A DNA stretch of 64,000 bases from Flammeovirgaceae bacterium UBA2371 (GCA_002345965.1 DDTF01000022.1:2091-66090); one strand, 5' to 3'. Positions 7,694 through 17,062 are shown, counted from the first letter of the stretch. Program-made: numbers and translations. Notes: generated from the sequence alone by a model not told the origin.

Positions 7694-10120
7694 TTAAAAT
7701 TTATAGCTGTATCCAAGCCGTACAACTTGCGTTTCATAATAATCATCACTGGTATAACTAAAACCATCACCCTGGATTACTTTTTTGATTACAAGGGTAT
7801 TGAACAAGTCAGTCACATTGAAAAACAATTCCCCATTTCCCTTTTGCAATTGCTTTTTCATTCCAAGGTCCACCGAATAGCGCGCTGCTATTTCCCCCTG
7901 AGGAATTAGGTCACCAGCTAAATAGACTATACTAATCTGAGCCTCCAACGCTTTGGGTAAACGAAGCATATTGTTCCACTTGATATTACCAGAGAACATT
8001 TCCTGTAATTCAGCAGAAAAAGTATTTGGTGACGGGTAGAGGTTCTGTACTGTAAATGCATTGATCTGATTGCGATAAATAGTTGTATTGAGATTGAAAC
8101 TATATCGATTCGATACTTCCTGGTTATAGATGACCTCTATTCCAGTGTTGTAGCTTTTGCCTGCATTTTGAAAAATTGCATAAATCAAATTACTTCCAGG
8201 CACAGAACTGGCAATCCTGGTAATTGTTGCGTCTGCAAACCGGTGATAACCCGACATAAACAAATAAGCTTTTTCCCAATTGGTTTTATAACCAAGTTCG
8301 ATTACATTGGTAAACTGGGGTTGAAGACCAGGATTTCCGACTTTAATGATTTCTACGTCATCGTATTTGGGGAAAATCCGAATGTCAACCTCGTTGGGTC
8401 TGTCCACCCTCCGATTGAAGAATAGGGACAGTTTGTGGTCGTCATTGAATTTATAAGCCAACCGCACGTTCGGAAAAGGTTGTGCATAACTGTATCCATC
8501 ACTTTTGTAGGTATTATGGTTCGGATTTACCTGATAATTCAAATCCACATATTCAGCGCGTAAGCCAATCTCAGCTTCTATTTTTTTACTTTCATAGATA
8601 TAATTGCTGTACAGCGCAGGAATCAGCTCCTTATAATTGGCCCAGCCTCCGGCATTTACATCAATAGGAGAAATGGCAGAAGGAAAGAATTCCATGTTAG
8701 TAGGAATATCTCGCTTCCGAAGTTTCACTCCCGATTCCAAGCGGCCATATCGAAATGGTTTTACATAGTCGATGTTAAAATCATAGACTGACTCGTCAGA
8801 AAGTAATTTGAAAGCATCTTTGCCGCTATAGGAAGGCAAAATGTTGTCGAAAAAATACTGTTCATCTTCTCGATGGAAGGTGTAATTAAAACCTATGTTT
8901 AACAAATGGCCAGGCTGCTGAAATCTGTGCTGATAGGCTGCTGTAGCCATTACTGTTATCTTTATTTCATCTTCCAGGAATTGCCATAACCGGGTACGCT
9001 CAGACAAGTCTGCATTGAAAAAGGGTTCATCACCACGATCAATAATTTTCTCATACCCAAATAATCCTGACAAGGTTAATGTGTTCATATTATTGATAGT
9101 ATAATCTGTTCCGGCTTTCAATGTCGTAAAACCCGTATCGCGGTTTCTTTTGGTTTGCTGTCGAACAATACTTCCATCATCATAGGTTCTGGTAACAAAT
9201 TCATTCTTATTCAATGTTTCTGTGTAGAGATAGTCTCCTTGTAAAAAGGCGTTGATTCTATTTTTTTTATAGTTAAGGGATAGGGATGGATTTATTTTGG
9301 GAGTAAACTGATACTGAGGCCTGATGGTTGGAAGGTTTTCTTTGCGCACCCACAGCGCCCCTGCTCCTGCTGCGAATCCGGCTTTGCCATTAAAGCCTTT
9401 CTGTTTATTTGCTTTGTATATGATATTAATTATGCCCGCATTACCATTGGCATCGTACTTGGCGGAAGGATTATTAATGATTTCAATTTTTTCTATGGCT
9501 GAAGCGGGTAAGTTATCCAACCCTGATTGGTTTCCAAATCCAGTTAAGGCGGTTTGTTTCCCATCAATAAGCACAGTTACTTTATCGTTGCCACGAATTA
9601 ATATTTTTCCATCCTGCACAGTTACTCCAGGTAAATTTTGCATGGCTTGAAGTACCGAACCACCACTCTGACTGATATTATCAGCCACGGTAAATGTTTT
9701 TTTGTCCAGCCTCTCATTCACCGCATCCTGTTGGCCGGTAATCACCACTTCATTCAACAGTTGACTATCTTCCTCCAATTCAATGGTTGCCAAATCCAAA
9801 TAATTGCTAAGACTCCCCACGTAAAATGACTGATTGAACGTGGTGTATCCGATGAAAGAATAGGATAAAAGGTAATTGCCCGGCTTTATGTTGGTGAGTG
9901 TGAATCTACCTTCATCGTTACTCACTGTTCCGGAAACAAAAGTGCTATCTTTTTCAGTAAGCAGTACTACATTGACATAGGGCAAAGGGGCTTGATTAGC
10001 TTTGGCCCTGACCACGCCTGAGGCAGTAACACTTTTTACCTGAGCAAAAGAGTAGTTGTAAGAAGACAGCAGTAAGATCAATAAAGAAGATACGCTTACT
10101 TTCGGGAACAGGAATAACAT
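7694..10120 (-). CDS. TonB-dependent outer membrane receptor (CarboxypepD-reg-like, OMP_b-brl_3 type)
   Basis: An 808-residue outer membrane protein. From the start at 10120 it has a signal peptide ending in YSFAQ, a CarboxypepD-regulatory-like domain (about residues 12-95, with SGTVSNDEGRFTLTNIKPG), a plug domain (about 115-215, with VLIRGNDKVTVLIDGKQTAL and IEIINNPSAKYDANGNAGI), and a 22-stranded-type barrel ending in an aromatic residue (GYSYKF). An in-frame start 19 codons upstream gives a leader that does not look like a signal peptide, so I prefer 10120. The substrate is unknown. Four small cytosolic proteins follow on the same strand at short gaps. Confidence 0.9.
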   Translation of the reverse strand: MLFLFPKVSVSSLLILLLSSYNYSFAQVKSVTASGVVRAKANQAPLPYVNVVLLTEKDSTFVSGTVSNDEGRFTLTNIKPGNYLLSYSFIGYTTFNQSFYVGSLSNYLDLATIELEEDSQLLNEVVITGQQDAVNERLDKKTFTVADNISQSGGSVLQAMQNLPGVTVQDGKILIRGNDKVTVLIDGKQTALTGFGNQSGLDNLPASAIEKIEIINNPSAKYDANGNAGIINIIYKANKQKGFNGKAGFAAGAGALWVRKENLPTIRPQYQFTPKINPSLSLNYKKNRINAFLQGDYLYTETLNKNEFVTRTYDDGSIVRQQTKRNRDTGFTTLKAGTDYTINNMNTLTLSGLFGYEKIIDRGDEPFFNADLSERTRLWQFLEDEIKITVMATAAYQHRFQQPGHLLNIGFNYTFHREDEQYFFDNILPSYSGKDAFKLLSDESVYDFNIDYVKPFRYGRLESGVKLRKRDIPTNMEFFPSAISPIDVNAGGWANYKELIPALYSNYIYESKKIEAEIGLRAEYVDLNYQVNPNHNTYKSDGYSYAQPFPNVRLAYKFNDDHKLSLFFNRRVDRPNEVDIRIFPKYDDVEIIKVGNPGLQPQFTNVIELGYKTNWEKAYLFMSGYHRFADATITRIASSVPGSNLIYAIFQNAGKSYNTGIEVIYNQEVSNRYSFNLNTTIYRNQINAFTVQNLYPSPNTFSAELQEMFSGNIKWNNMLRLPKALEAQISIVYLAGDLIPQGEIAARYSVDLGMKKQLQKGNGELFFNVTDLFNTLVIKKVIQGDGFSYTSDDYYETQVVRLGYSYKF

Positions 10121-10121
10121 G

Positions 10122-10143
10122 CTTTTCACAAAATCGTGAAAAG
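10122..10143. promoter_or_regulatory. Perfect 8-bp inverted repeat at the TonB receptor start
   Basis: CTTTTCAC and GTGAAAAG are separated by 6 bases, and the repeat begins 1 base upstream of the chosen start codon of the TonB receptor. In the mRNA this would be a hairpin over the ribosome-binding region; as DNA it could be an operator. The sequence shows only the symmetry; its role is inferred. Confidence 0.4.
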
Positions 10144-10253
10144 ATAAATGGTTGTTCAGTAGGATACAACAGTCCACTATGTGGAATCTATGGTTTCAGA
10201 CTAAAACTTATCAGGCTGGAGTTACTAAATGCCAGGCAGTTGGGTCAACAGCA

Positions 10254-11705
10254 CTATTCTCTGCCCAGTTGCCGGGTACCTGCCGCCCAATACAAATAGG
10301 CTTTCTGCTTTTCAAAGTCTGTTAATAGCTTGAGCCATTTCGTTTGTGATTGGATCAGTTTCTCTTGCTGCACATTGATCTTGAACAAGTCGCTCTCCCC
10401 TTGTTGCAGGTTTAGCAACTCTGCATTGAGCAGCTGCTCATAGTTGGCAATCATGTCACGTTGCTGGTTGACAATAGACTGTATATTCACCAATTGGTTG
10501 TAGGTGCTGTTCAGGTCATTAATAATTTCGCGCTCCGTCAACGATAATTCATATTGTGTGTCGGTGATTTTTAGCTTGGTTTGGGCAAGCTTTGAGCGTT
10601 CTTTCCTCAGGAAAATGGGAATCGAAAAATCAACACCCAACTTATAGTCTTCATTGAGTTGCAAAGAGGAATTCCATTCCGGATTGAGTGGCTGATTCAA
10701 TAAGTAGTAATTTAAATTTAGTTTTGGTTTCAGGTATTCAGCCGCCAGCCTACGGTCTACTTCGAGTTGCCGCAGCTTCACATCAAGCTTTTGCAAATCC
10801 GGATGATTGATTTTGGCTTTATTGGCAAGCTCCTGCAAACCACCTACTGTCATCATCCAGGGTTCTGGTTGTCTTACAGGTGCCCATTGTAAATCCAACG
10901 ACAAGGGGTTGGATAAGCTGTCCCATAAAAAGGTAGAAACCCTAATGCCCGTATTCTGATAATCCAAAAATGCTTCCTGTTGTTCGATGATGCGTTGCTG
11001 CCAGGTGATCTTGGCTTGCACTGTGTCTATTTGTGCCGCTTCGCCAAATTCATAATTAACTTTTACCCTTCTAAAAATTTCTTCTGCTATGACCACGCTC
11101 CTGTTTAGTAACCTGTAGTTGTAATAGGCATTGTACCATTGCCAGTACTCCTTGGCAGCTTCCAACAGCAATTTGTTGATTAGCTTTACCTGTTCAGCCT
11201 CCGTCATTTCCCTGAAGAGGTCTGCTTGTCGTAGCGCTACCCGTCTCTCATCAGTAATTAATCCTCGTCCAAGAGGTAAAGAAATACCCGCATAAAATTG
11301 TTGATAATTGAACGCATTGCTGATGTATCGTTCAGGATTCAAAAAATCACCTCGGTTTCGCTCAGCACCAATAACGGGATCAAAAGGTAAGACAGTTGGA
11401 AATTTAATAGATCCATTTAAGATGGAATAGTACTCTTTGTCATCGAAATTTTTAGTTACCAACTCGGCTTCAATTTTGGGATCAAAATTTCCACGTGCCA
11501 TTCGTATTTCTTGTTTGGCAACTTCAGTCAATAGCGCAGTTTGTCGTGCTACAGGGTGGTTTTGCAATATGAGCTGGTAAAAGTTTTCAATGGTGAAAGG
11601 TCTCACTGAATCTGGCAAGGCAAATAAATCTTCTACCTGATTCTGCGCAGCGCCCCAATGAACCGACAACATCAAAGTCAATACTACAAGTCTGTACCTG
11701 TTCAT
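10254..11705 (-). CDS. TolC-family outer membrane efflux protein
   Basis: A 483-residue TolC-type outer membrane channel, last gene of the TetR-ABC-HlyD-TolC operon. The start at 11705 gives a signal peptide (MNRYRLVVLTLMLSVHWGAAQ) with GGGAATA just upstream; a longer in-frame reading would overlap the HlyD gene by over 100 bases. Two outer-membrane-efflux repeats of long coiled helices fill residues 45-470 (for example EREIINDLNSTYNQLVNIQS). It should form the outer-membrane duct for the ABC/HlyD pump. It begins 22 bases after the HlyD stop. Confidence 0.9.
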   Translation of the reverse strand: MNRYRLVVLTLMLSVHWGAAQNQVEDLFALPDSVRPFTIENFYQLILQNHPVARQTALLTEVAKQEIRMARGNFDPKIEAELVTKNFDDKEYYSILNGSIKFPTVLPFDPVIGAERNRGDFLNPERYISNAFNYQQFYAGISLPLGRGLITDERRVALRQADLFREMTEAEQVKLINKLLLEAAKEYWQWYNAYYNYRLLNRSVVIAEEIFRRVKVNYEFGEAAQIDTVQAKITWQQRIIEQQEAFLDYQNTGIRVSTFLWDSLSNPLSLDLQWAPVRQPEPWMMTVGGLQELANKAKINHPDLQKLDVKLRQLEVDRRLAAEYLKPKLNLNYYLLNQPLNPEWNSSLQLNEDYKLGVDFSIPIFLRKERSKLAQTKLKITDTQYELSLTEREIINDLNSTYNQLVNIQSIVNQQRDMIANYEQLLNAELLNLQQGESDLFKINVQQEKLIQSQTKWLKLLTDFEKQKAYLYWAAGTRQLGRE

Positions 11706-11727
11706 TATTCCCAGCAACAACTGTTTA

Positions 11728-13023
11728 CTACTTACTTTCACCTTGATTAGGATTTGTTGAGTTGGACTGATCGTCCTCGTAACCGGGTTCTTCGTACAGA
11801 CTAGGCGGAAACCCATTGAGCTGGCGCCAAAGTTCATACCAAACAGGAACGTTATCTAGCATCACCCAGCCTTTCGTTCCAGATCCTACCCTAATTTGCG
11901 ATGGCCATGGCTCATCGGTCTCATCGGGTACAATCAAAATTCTGAATTGTCCCGGCTTGGAATTCACATAATCAATCACACGTACTACTCCACCAAACGT
12001 TCCCACAGACACACTGGGCCAACCTGAAAATTGAAGTGCCGGCCATCCATCAAATTGTATACGTACTTTCCTGTTTTTACTTATGAGAGGGACGTCCATG
12101 GCCCGCACGTACATTTCTACAGCTACATCAGAAGCCTGAGGCATAATTGTACAAATGGCATCTCCTTCCTTGATGGTTTCCCCGATACCTTCTTTCATTG
12201 CTTTTACAATGTATCCATCTTGTGGTGCCAATATTTGATACTGTGCATTTCGGATCTCTGTATTGGTATACTCATTTCGCGATTTGATAATATCGGCCTG
12301 GGTATCAAAAGCATCTGCGCGCGTATTATTAAGTTCAGATTCTGCCTTACTGATTTTATCAAGGTACTCCGCCTCTACACGACCTAGTTCTATTTGCGCA
12401 TTGAGATAGTCGGCCTGGCTACCCTGGAATTTATATTCAAACTCCTGATATTTGGTGAGCGGAATATTGCCGGCTTCATATAGTTTTTTATTTCGTTCCA
12501 ATTGATTCTCCGCATTTTGAAATTTGATTTTCTCAGCCTGAAGTTTTTGGGCAGATTGTTCAATCTTCAATTTCATGGCATTGCGTAATGCGCGCACCTG
12601 TCTTTCCAACGCATTGGCTTTTTGATTCTTTGATGCCAGGCTACTTTCTTTTGCTGCAATCTGGAGTTGCAAGCGGGACAACAATTGTGGATCAAAATAC
12701 TTCTCTTTCACCTCGCTAATGGAAATGATAGTGTCTCCTTTTTTTACCAGATCCCCCTCACGCACAAACCATTTTTGTACACGACCTGCAATCACAGCCT
12801 CAATCGTTTGAGGGCGATTCATAGGACTCAGTGCCGTTACATTTCCATTGCCACGGATATTCTGTTGCCACGGCAGGAAAAGCAAAATGAAAAATATTAT
12901 GCTAAAGACCAGCAGCCACCATGCCAGCAATTTACCTCCGCGTGGCGTTCTCAGTGAACGCAATGAGTACATACTATCATACCCATCTTTCTTTTCAATA
13001 GATCGTTTGTATAGTTTGAACAT
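11728..13023 (-). CDS. HlyD-family periplasmic adaptor (membrane fusion protein)
   Basis: A 431-residue adaptor linking the inner membrane ABC protein to the TolC channel. It has one N-terminal membrane helix (about residues 34-54), a split biotinyl/lipoyl-like domain (IAGRVQKWFVREGDLVKKGD, and later ILAPQDGYIVKAMKEG), a long coiled-coil hairpin (about 105-255) and a C-terminal beta-barrel domain. The start at 13023 lies 1 base after the ABC stop; a start at 13032 would overlap it by 8 bases. The position inside the operon leaves little doubt about its partners; the exported substrate is unknown. Confidence 0.9.
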   Translation of the reverse strand: MFKLYKRSIEKKDGYDSMYSLRSLRTPRGGKLLAWWLLVFSIIFFILLFLPWQQNIRGNGNVTALSPMNRPQTIEAVIAGRVQKWFVREGDLVKKGDTIISISEVKEKYFDPQLLSRLQLQIAAKESSLASKNQKANALERQVRALRNAMKLKIEQSAQKLQAEKIKFQNAENQLERNKKLYEAGNIPLTKYQEFEYKFQGSQADYLNAQIELGRVEAEYLDKISKAESELNNTRADAFDTQADIIKSRNEYTNTEIRNAQYQILAPQDGYIVKAMKEGIGETIKEGDAICTIMPQASDVAVEMYVRAMDVPLISKNRKVRIQFDGWPALQFSGWPSVSVGTFGGVVRVIDYVNSKPGQFRILIVPDETDEPWPSQIRVGSGTKGWVMLDNVPVWYELWRQLNGFPPSLYEEPGYEDDQSNSTNPNQGESK

Positions 13024-13024
13024 A

Positions 13025-15184
13025 CTATTCAAAGTATTGGTTTATCAATCCTTGTTTGAGCAAGGAGTTGTATGAATCTTGTGCTACAATTTTTCCATTA
13101 TCCATAATGATTACACGGTCGCATGAAGCCATTACCATTGGGTCATTTGAAACCGTTAGTAAAGTCCAGTAGCTGTCCGGACTGATCACGCAACGCAACA
13201 TCTGAAGCTTATCGGCTTTACTTAAGCCGGAGAAAAAATCATTTAATATGATGAGTTCTGGTTTTTTTGCAATGCACCTGCCCAATATAAGTTTATGAAT
13301 TACGGAATTTGGCAAGCCTTTTCCGCCACTTAATATATGAGTGTGCAATCCTTCAGGCATGGCACTTACAATTTCTCTCAGCCCCACTTTTTCAAGTGCA
13401 TCCATTACATCTTCCACACTGGTATTCGGTTTACCTACGGTTATGTTTTCATAAATAGTACCGTCAAAAATATCCTCCTGAGAAATGTTTTTGGCTACCT
13501 TGTCACGCAGGTGGCTGATGTCCAGGTCTCGCAATGAAAAGCGATTGATAGAAACACTTCCTTCATACCCAGTGAATAGCCCTGCCACTATATTGGTTAA
13601 AGTAGTCTTACCACTGCTACCCGGACCTGCAATACATATCTTTTCTTTTGGCTGAACATCGAATGAGATATCCTTAAGTGTTGGGCCCGAATTGTCTTTG
13701 TACTTATAGTTAAGGTTATTGACAGTTATTTCATATCCACGTCCCACAAGTGGATTTGGGAAATCAAACCCACCTGCCCTATCCAATGGTAGGTCTGTAA
13801 CGTGGGATACCTTGTCTACAGCAGTAAGCAAGTCATACACCACATCCATGTAAATAAATATTTTCTCCACTGCATTCAAAACCAGAATGATAATCACTTC
13901 AGATGCTACAAACTGCCCGAGTGTGATCTCACGGTTAATCACCAAAATGGTTCCCATAATTAATAAACCCGCGGTAACAGCTACTTTGAATAGTACAAAG
14001 AAGGAGAATTGAGTGAGGAGCACTCTAAAATGCGATTTGCGCGACTTCAGGTAATTGCTCACCGCATCATCTGTTTTCCTGATGGGCAAGTCGGTATTTC
14101 CGGCAAGTTTAAAAGAGTTGATCGTTCTGCCGAGCTCCTCCAGCCATTGCACGACCTTGTACTTGTATTTTGATTCATTCAGTGCCGAACTCAAACCACG
14201 AGGCCCAGTGAGATAGAATATGACAAAGAAGATGAGCAACAAAAAGAAACTAAAGAAAACAAAGAACGGGTGATAGAGCGAGAGCAAAAGTAATCCAAAC
14301 AGTATCTGGACAATACCAGCGGATAAATCGATCAACAACTTGGGGAATCCTTTTTGAATGGTGATGATATCGAAAAACCGATTGATCAGTTCGGGTACAT
14401 AGGTATTCATTAGCGACTCCATGCGTATCCGTGGAATTCTAAAAGCAAACTCGAAAGCTGCCCTTGTGAATACCCTGCGCTGCAAATGCTCAACAAGGCT
14501 GATCTGAACAAGTTGCAACCCACCAGTTACTAAAACCCCGAGAATTACAAGCCCAATAAGTACATACAGGGAGCTAAAAAAAACACCGCCAGAAATAAAC
14601 TCCACCGTTGCCTGCAGACCCAGCGGTAGTGCAAGACTAACCAAGCCAATGATCAGGGCATAGACCAAAATATAAAAGATGTCCTTTTTTTCTGAAGCGA
14701 GTAACCGGAAAAGTCTTTTGGCGGGGGTTAACGGTTTACTGTTATCTTCTTCTGTAGAATAACTGCTCACTACACTTTTGTAAGGCATGATTACAAAGCA
14801 ATAAATTTCCCCCTGTTCATCGGCATCCCAGGCATCAGCCTCATCAAAGGGCAGTTCATCTATTGAAAACAATGTTACGATGGATCGCCTTTTCCTCTGA
14901 ACCAACACTGGTACTATCTCATCATTTCTTTTCTTCAACAATAAAATTGGCTCGGTAGCCTCCATCAAAAAGCGAGACAGACTGCTTCTGGTGGTTTTGT
15001 ATTCGAGTATAAATAGTCCAATTTTTTGTGCTGCCTCAATGATGTCTCTTTTCAATTCAGGCAATTGGGATGTGGTATAATTTCTATTGTTGGCCTCTAC
15101 GTAGCGTAACTGCGATGGATCTACATCGTGACGAAGTGCAAATGCCGACTCTTTAAGTACCTGTATGATATGTTTATTGGTCAT
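13025..15184 (-). CDS. ABC exporter (membrane domain fused to a degenerate ATPase)
   Basis: A 719-residue half transporter of the type I secretion/export kind. An N-terminal soluble region (about 1-150) precedes a six-helix membrane domain (about 165-450) and a nucleotide-binding domain (about 480-719). Walker A is intact (GPGSSGKTT, 520-528) and a Q-loop Gln is present, but the signature reads LSGGKGLP without the usual following Q/RxxLARA, Walker B reads LIILND (N648-D649) where LDE is expected, and the H-loop has Asn680 in place of His. The start at 15184 is 4 bases after the TetR stop. ATP hydrolysis may be slow or absent, or the family may use other residues; related Bacteroidota proteins may share this. 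Confidence 0.88.
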   Translation of the reverse strand: MTNKHIIQVLKESAFALRHDVDPSQLRYVEANNRNYTTSQLPELKRDIIEAAQKIGLFILEYKTTRSSLSRFLMEATEPILLLKKRNDEIVPVLVQRKRRSIVTLFSIDELPFDEADAWDADEQGEIYCFVIMPYKSVVSSYSTEEDNSKPLTPAKRLFRLLASEKKDIFYILVYALIIGLVSLALPLGLQATVEFISGGVFFSSLYVLIGLVILGVLVTGGLQLVQISLVEHLQRRVFTRAAFEFAFRIPRIRMESLMNTYVPELINRFFDIITIQKGFPKLLIDLSAGIVQILFGLLLLSLYHPFFVFFSFFLLLIFFVIFYLTGPRGLSSALNESKYKYKVVQWLEELGRTINSFKLAGNTDLPIRKTDDAVSNYLKSRKSHFRVLLTQFSFFVLFKVAVTAGLLIMGTILVINREITLGQFVASEVIIILVLNAVEKIFIYMDVVYDLLTAVDKVSHVTDLPLDRAGGFDFPNPLVGRGYEITVNNLNYKYKDNSGPTLKDISFDVQPKEKICIAGPGSSGKTTLTNIVAGLFTGYEGSVSINRFSLRDLDISHLRDKVAKNISQEDIFDGTIYENITVGKPNTSVEDVMDALEKVGLREIVSAMPEGLHTHILSGGKGLPNSVIHKLILGRCIAKKPELIILNDFFSGLSKADKLQMLRCVISPDSYWTLLTVSNDPMVMASCDRVIIMDNGKIVAQDSYNSLLKQGLINQYFE

Positions 15185-15188
15185 GGCT

Positions 15189-15863
15189 TCAATGAATGGT
15201 CTTAAATACAAGCTGCTCTACCAAAATATATAAACGCTTATTGTGGTTCTTCGGATTAAACTTAATGTCAGACAAACTGGGCAGGTGCTTTGCATAAAAC
15301 AATTGATTTTTTATCATCAGGAGTATTGTACTTGAAAGCGAGTGAGGGAATTGGTAATCAGGACTTACTTCCTTAATAAGTTCAGCAATTTTCCTGCACA
15401 ATGATTTATAGGGGACAAAAAGTCCCTCCTTGTTGTCCGCATCCACCTGTTTGGTAAGAAAAGTCTTTTCAAATTCTGCAATCATGATACGCTCCAACGC
15501 TTCCTCATCCACATGTGCAATCTGTGGATCCAGTGTTTTTTCTTCACAAAGTTTGGCAAGCCCGATTTTCAGGCGTTTGATCGGGTCTTTGATATTGTTG
15601 ACCTCATAATCAATTTTATATTCCAGCCAGGTCCAGTACCAGTCAATCAGATAGATGAGGAGTTTGTGCTTATTTTCAAAATAGCGATAAATAGAAGCTT
15701 CTGTCGATTTGATCTCCTGGGCCAGTTTTTTAAAAGTGAAATCCTCAAAACCCAATTTGTCAATCAATTTGATGCTGTGCTCAATAATGTTCCTGCCCAG
15801 GTCTGTTGACTGTGGATCACGAACATAGAGGTTCTCTGACAGGGAAAAGGATAATATAGGCAT
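15189..15863 (-). CDS. TetR-family transcriptional regulator
   Basis: A 224-residue regulator, first gene of the exporter operon. Residues 22-70 form the TetR DNA-binding domain: NIIEHSIKLIDKLGFEDFTF, then a helix-turn-helix with STEASIYRYFENKHKLL, the classic recognition-helix pattern. The C-terminal part should bind a ligand and is not recognisable. A near-perfect palindrome lies 10-30 bases upstream of the start codon, so the gene and the ABC-HlyD-TolC genes behind it are probably autorepressed and released by an exported compound; that last point is inference. Confidence 0.9.
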   Translation of the reverse strand: MPILSFSLSENLYVRDPQSTDLGRNIIEHSIKLIDKLGFEDFTFKKLAQEIKSTEASIYRYFENKHKLLIYLIDWYWTWLEYKIDYEVNNIKDPIKRLKIGLAKLCEEKTLDPQIAHVDEEALERIMIAEFEKTFLTKQVDADNKEGLFVPYKSLCRKIAELIKEVSPDYQFPHSLSSTILLMIKNQLFYAKHLPSLSDIKFNPKNHNKRLYILVEQLVFKTIH

Positions 15864-15872
15864 ACTTTAACA

Positions 15873-15893
15873 TATGATAGTAACACTACCATA
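15873..15893. promoter_or_regulatory. Candidate operator for the adjacent TetR regulator
   Basis: TATGATAGT and ACTACCATA flank a 3-base centre; the arms match as reverse complements at 8 of 9 positions. The 21-base site lies immediately upstream of the TetR start codon, where TetR-family autoregulatory operators usually sit. Symmetry is seen directly; binding is inferred. Confidence 0.6.
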
Positions 15894-16046
15894 AACGGAA
15901 GTAATGTTAATTTGTTCTGGTCAACACTAAAAAAAAGTCTCAATAATATAGCCTGCACACTCCCAATTCTTCACCTACTGCCTGAAAACATACCGTAAAA
16001 CGGGTGCTTTTGTTACAAATGACCTGTTATGTTTAATATTTTCTAA

Positions 16047-16062
16047 TAATGTTTAAACATTA
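16047..16062. promoter_or_regulatory. 16-bp perfect palindrome upstream of the fasciclin gene
   Basis: TAATGTTTAAACATTA is its own reverse complement and lies 48 bases before the fasciclin start. Its central 12 bases recur upstream of the cytochrome c gene at 44445. One or two palindromes this long are expected by chance in 64 kb of AT-rich DNA, so only the recurrence and the location give it weight. Confidence 0.35.
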
Positions 16063-16110
16063 ATAGTTACTCCCTGTTTTTCACACCGTATGACATCAAA
16101 CTTCAAAAAC

Positions 16111-17037
16111 ATGAAAAACCTATTCAAATTATCATTTGCCTTTTTACTCATCGGCACCATGTCATTTGTATCTTCCTGCGAAGACGATGCTACTGACATT
16201 GCCCCAAAATCAATCGTAGAGACTGCATTGAACGACCCACAGTTTAGCACTTTGGTTGCGGCATTAACCAAAGCTGACCTGGTTTCAGTACTGCAAGGTG
16301 ACGGTCCATTTACGGTGTTTGCCCCTACCAATGATGCCTTTGCTTCACTACTATCTGATTTGGGTGTGAACAGCCTTGATGAATTATCCAAGGAAGCCTT
16401 AACTCCTATTTTATTAAATCATGTTATCAGCGGAGAATTCAGGTCAACTGCATTAGCTACCGGCTATGTACCCACAGCGAGCAACACAGGACCGAATAAC
16501 AATATTCTGGATCTGTACATCAAAGTAGCGGGTGGAGTGTCCATTAATAAAGACATTAATGTTACCACCGCTGATGTGTTAGCTTCCAATGGAGTCATTC
16601 ACGTAGTGAACAAAGTAATACTCCCTACCGATGTAGTTGATATCGCAATCAACAATGAAAATTTTACTTCGCTGGTTGGTGCATTGGGAGACGCAGATGG
16701 AGATCTGGTGACTGTGTTGAAAGGAGATGGACCATTTACAGTGTTTGCACCATTGAACAGTGCCTTTGAAGCCATTGCTACTACTGTTGAAGGTTTGTCC
16801 AGCGCACAGCTGGCAGATGTATTGAAATACCATGTCGTATCGGGTGCCAATGTTTTGTCTTCAGATCTGACTGATGGCATGCAGGTAACTACATTGTCTG
16901 GCGTTTTTACAGTAAATATTTCTGGTTCCACTGTGACCTTAACAGATGAATCAGGGGCGACTGTAAATGTGGTGGCTACAGATGTACAAGGTACCAACGG
17001 TGTGGTGCATGTAATAGACAAAGTACTTTTAAAATAA
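16111..17037 (+). CDS. Two-domain fasciclin (FAS1) lipoprotein
   Basis: A 308-residue surface protein. The start at 16111 gives a lipoprotein signal (MKNLFKLSFAFLLIGTMSF, lipobox VSSC), so an upstream start at 16090 is less likely. Two FAS1 repeats follow, about residues 38-168 and 170-308, each with the conserved GDGPFTVFAPTNDAF / GDGPFTVFAPLNSAF block and a closing NGVIHVVNKV / NGVVHVIDKV. FAS1 domains mediate adhesion in many bacteria. It is monocistronic, with a strong hairpin terminator just behind it. Confidence 0.93.
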   Translation: MKNLFKLSFAFLLIGTMSFVSSCEDDATDIAPKSIVETALNDPQFSTLVAALTKADLVSVLQGDGPFTVFAPTNDAFASLLSDLGVNSLDELSKEALTPILLNHVISGEFRSTALATGYVPTASNTGPNNNILDLYIKVAGGVSINKDINVTTADVLASNGVIHVVNKVILPTDVVDIAINNENFTSLVGALGDADGDLVTVLKGDGPFTVFAPLNSAFEAIATTVEGLSSAQLADVLKYHVVSGANVLSSDLTDGMQVTTLSGVFTVNISGSTVTLTDESGATVNVVATDVQGTNGVVHVIDKVLLK

Positions 17038-17062
17038 ATTTTTTCACGGTTGGTTTAGTGTT

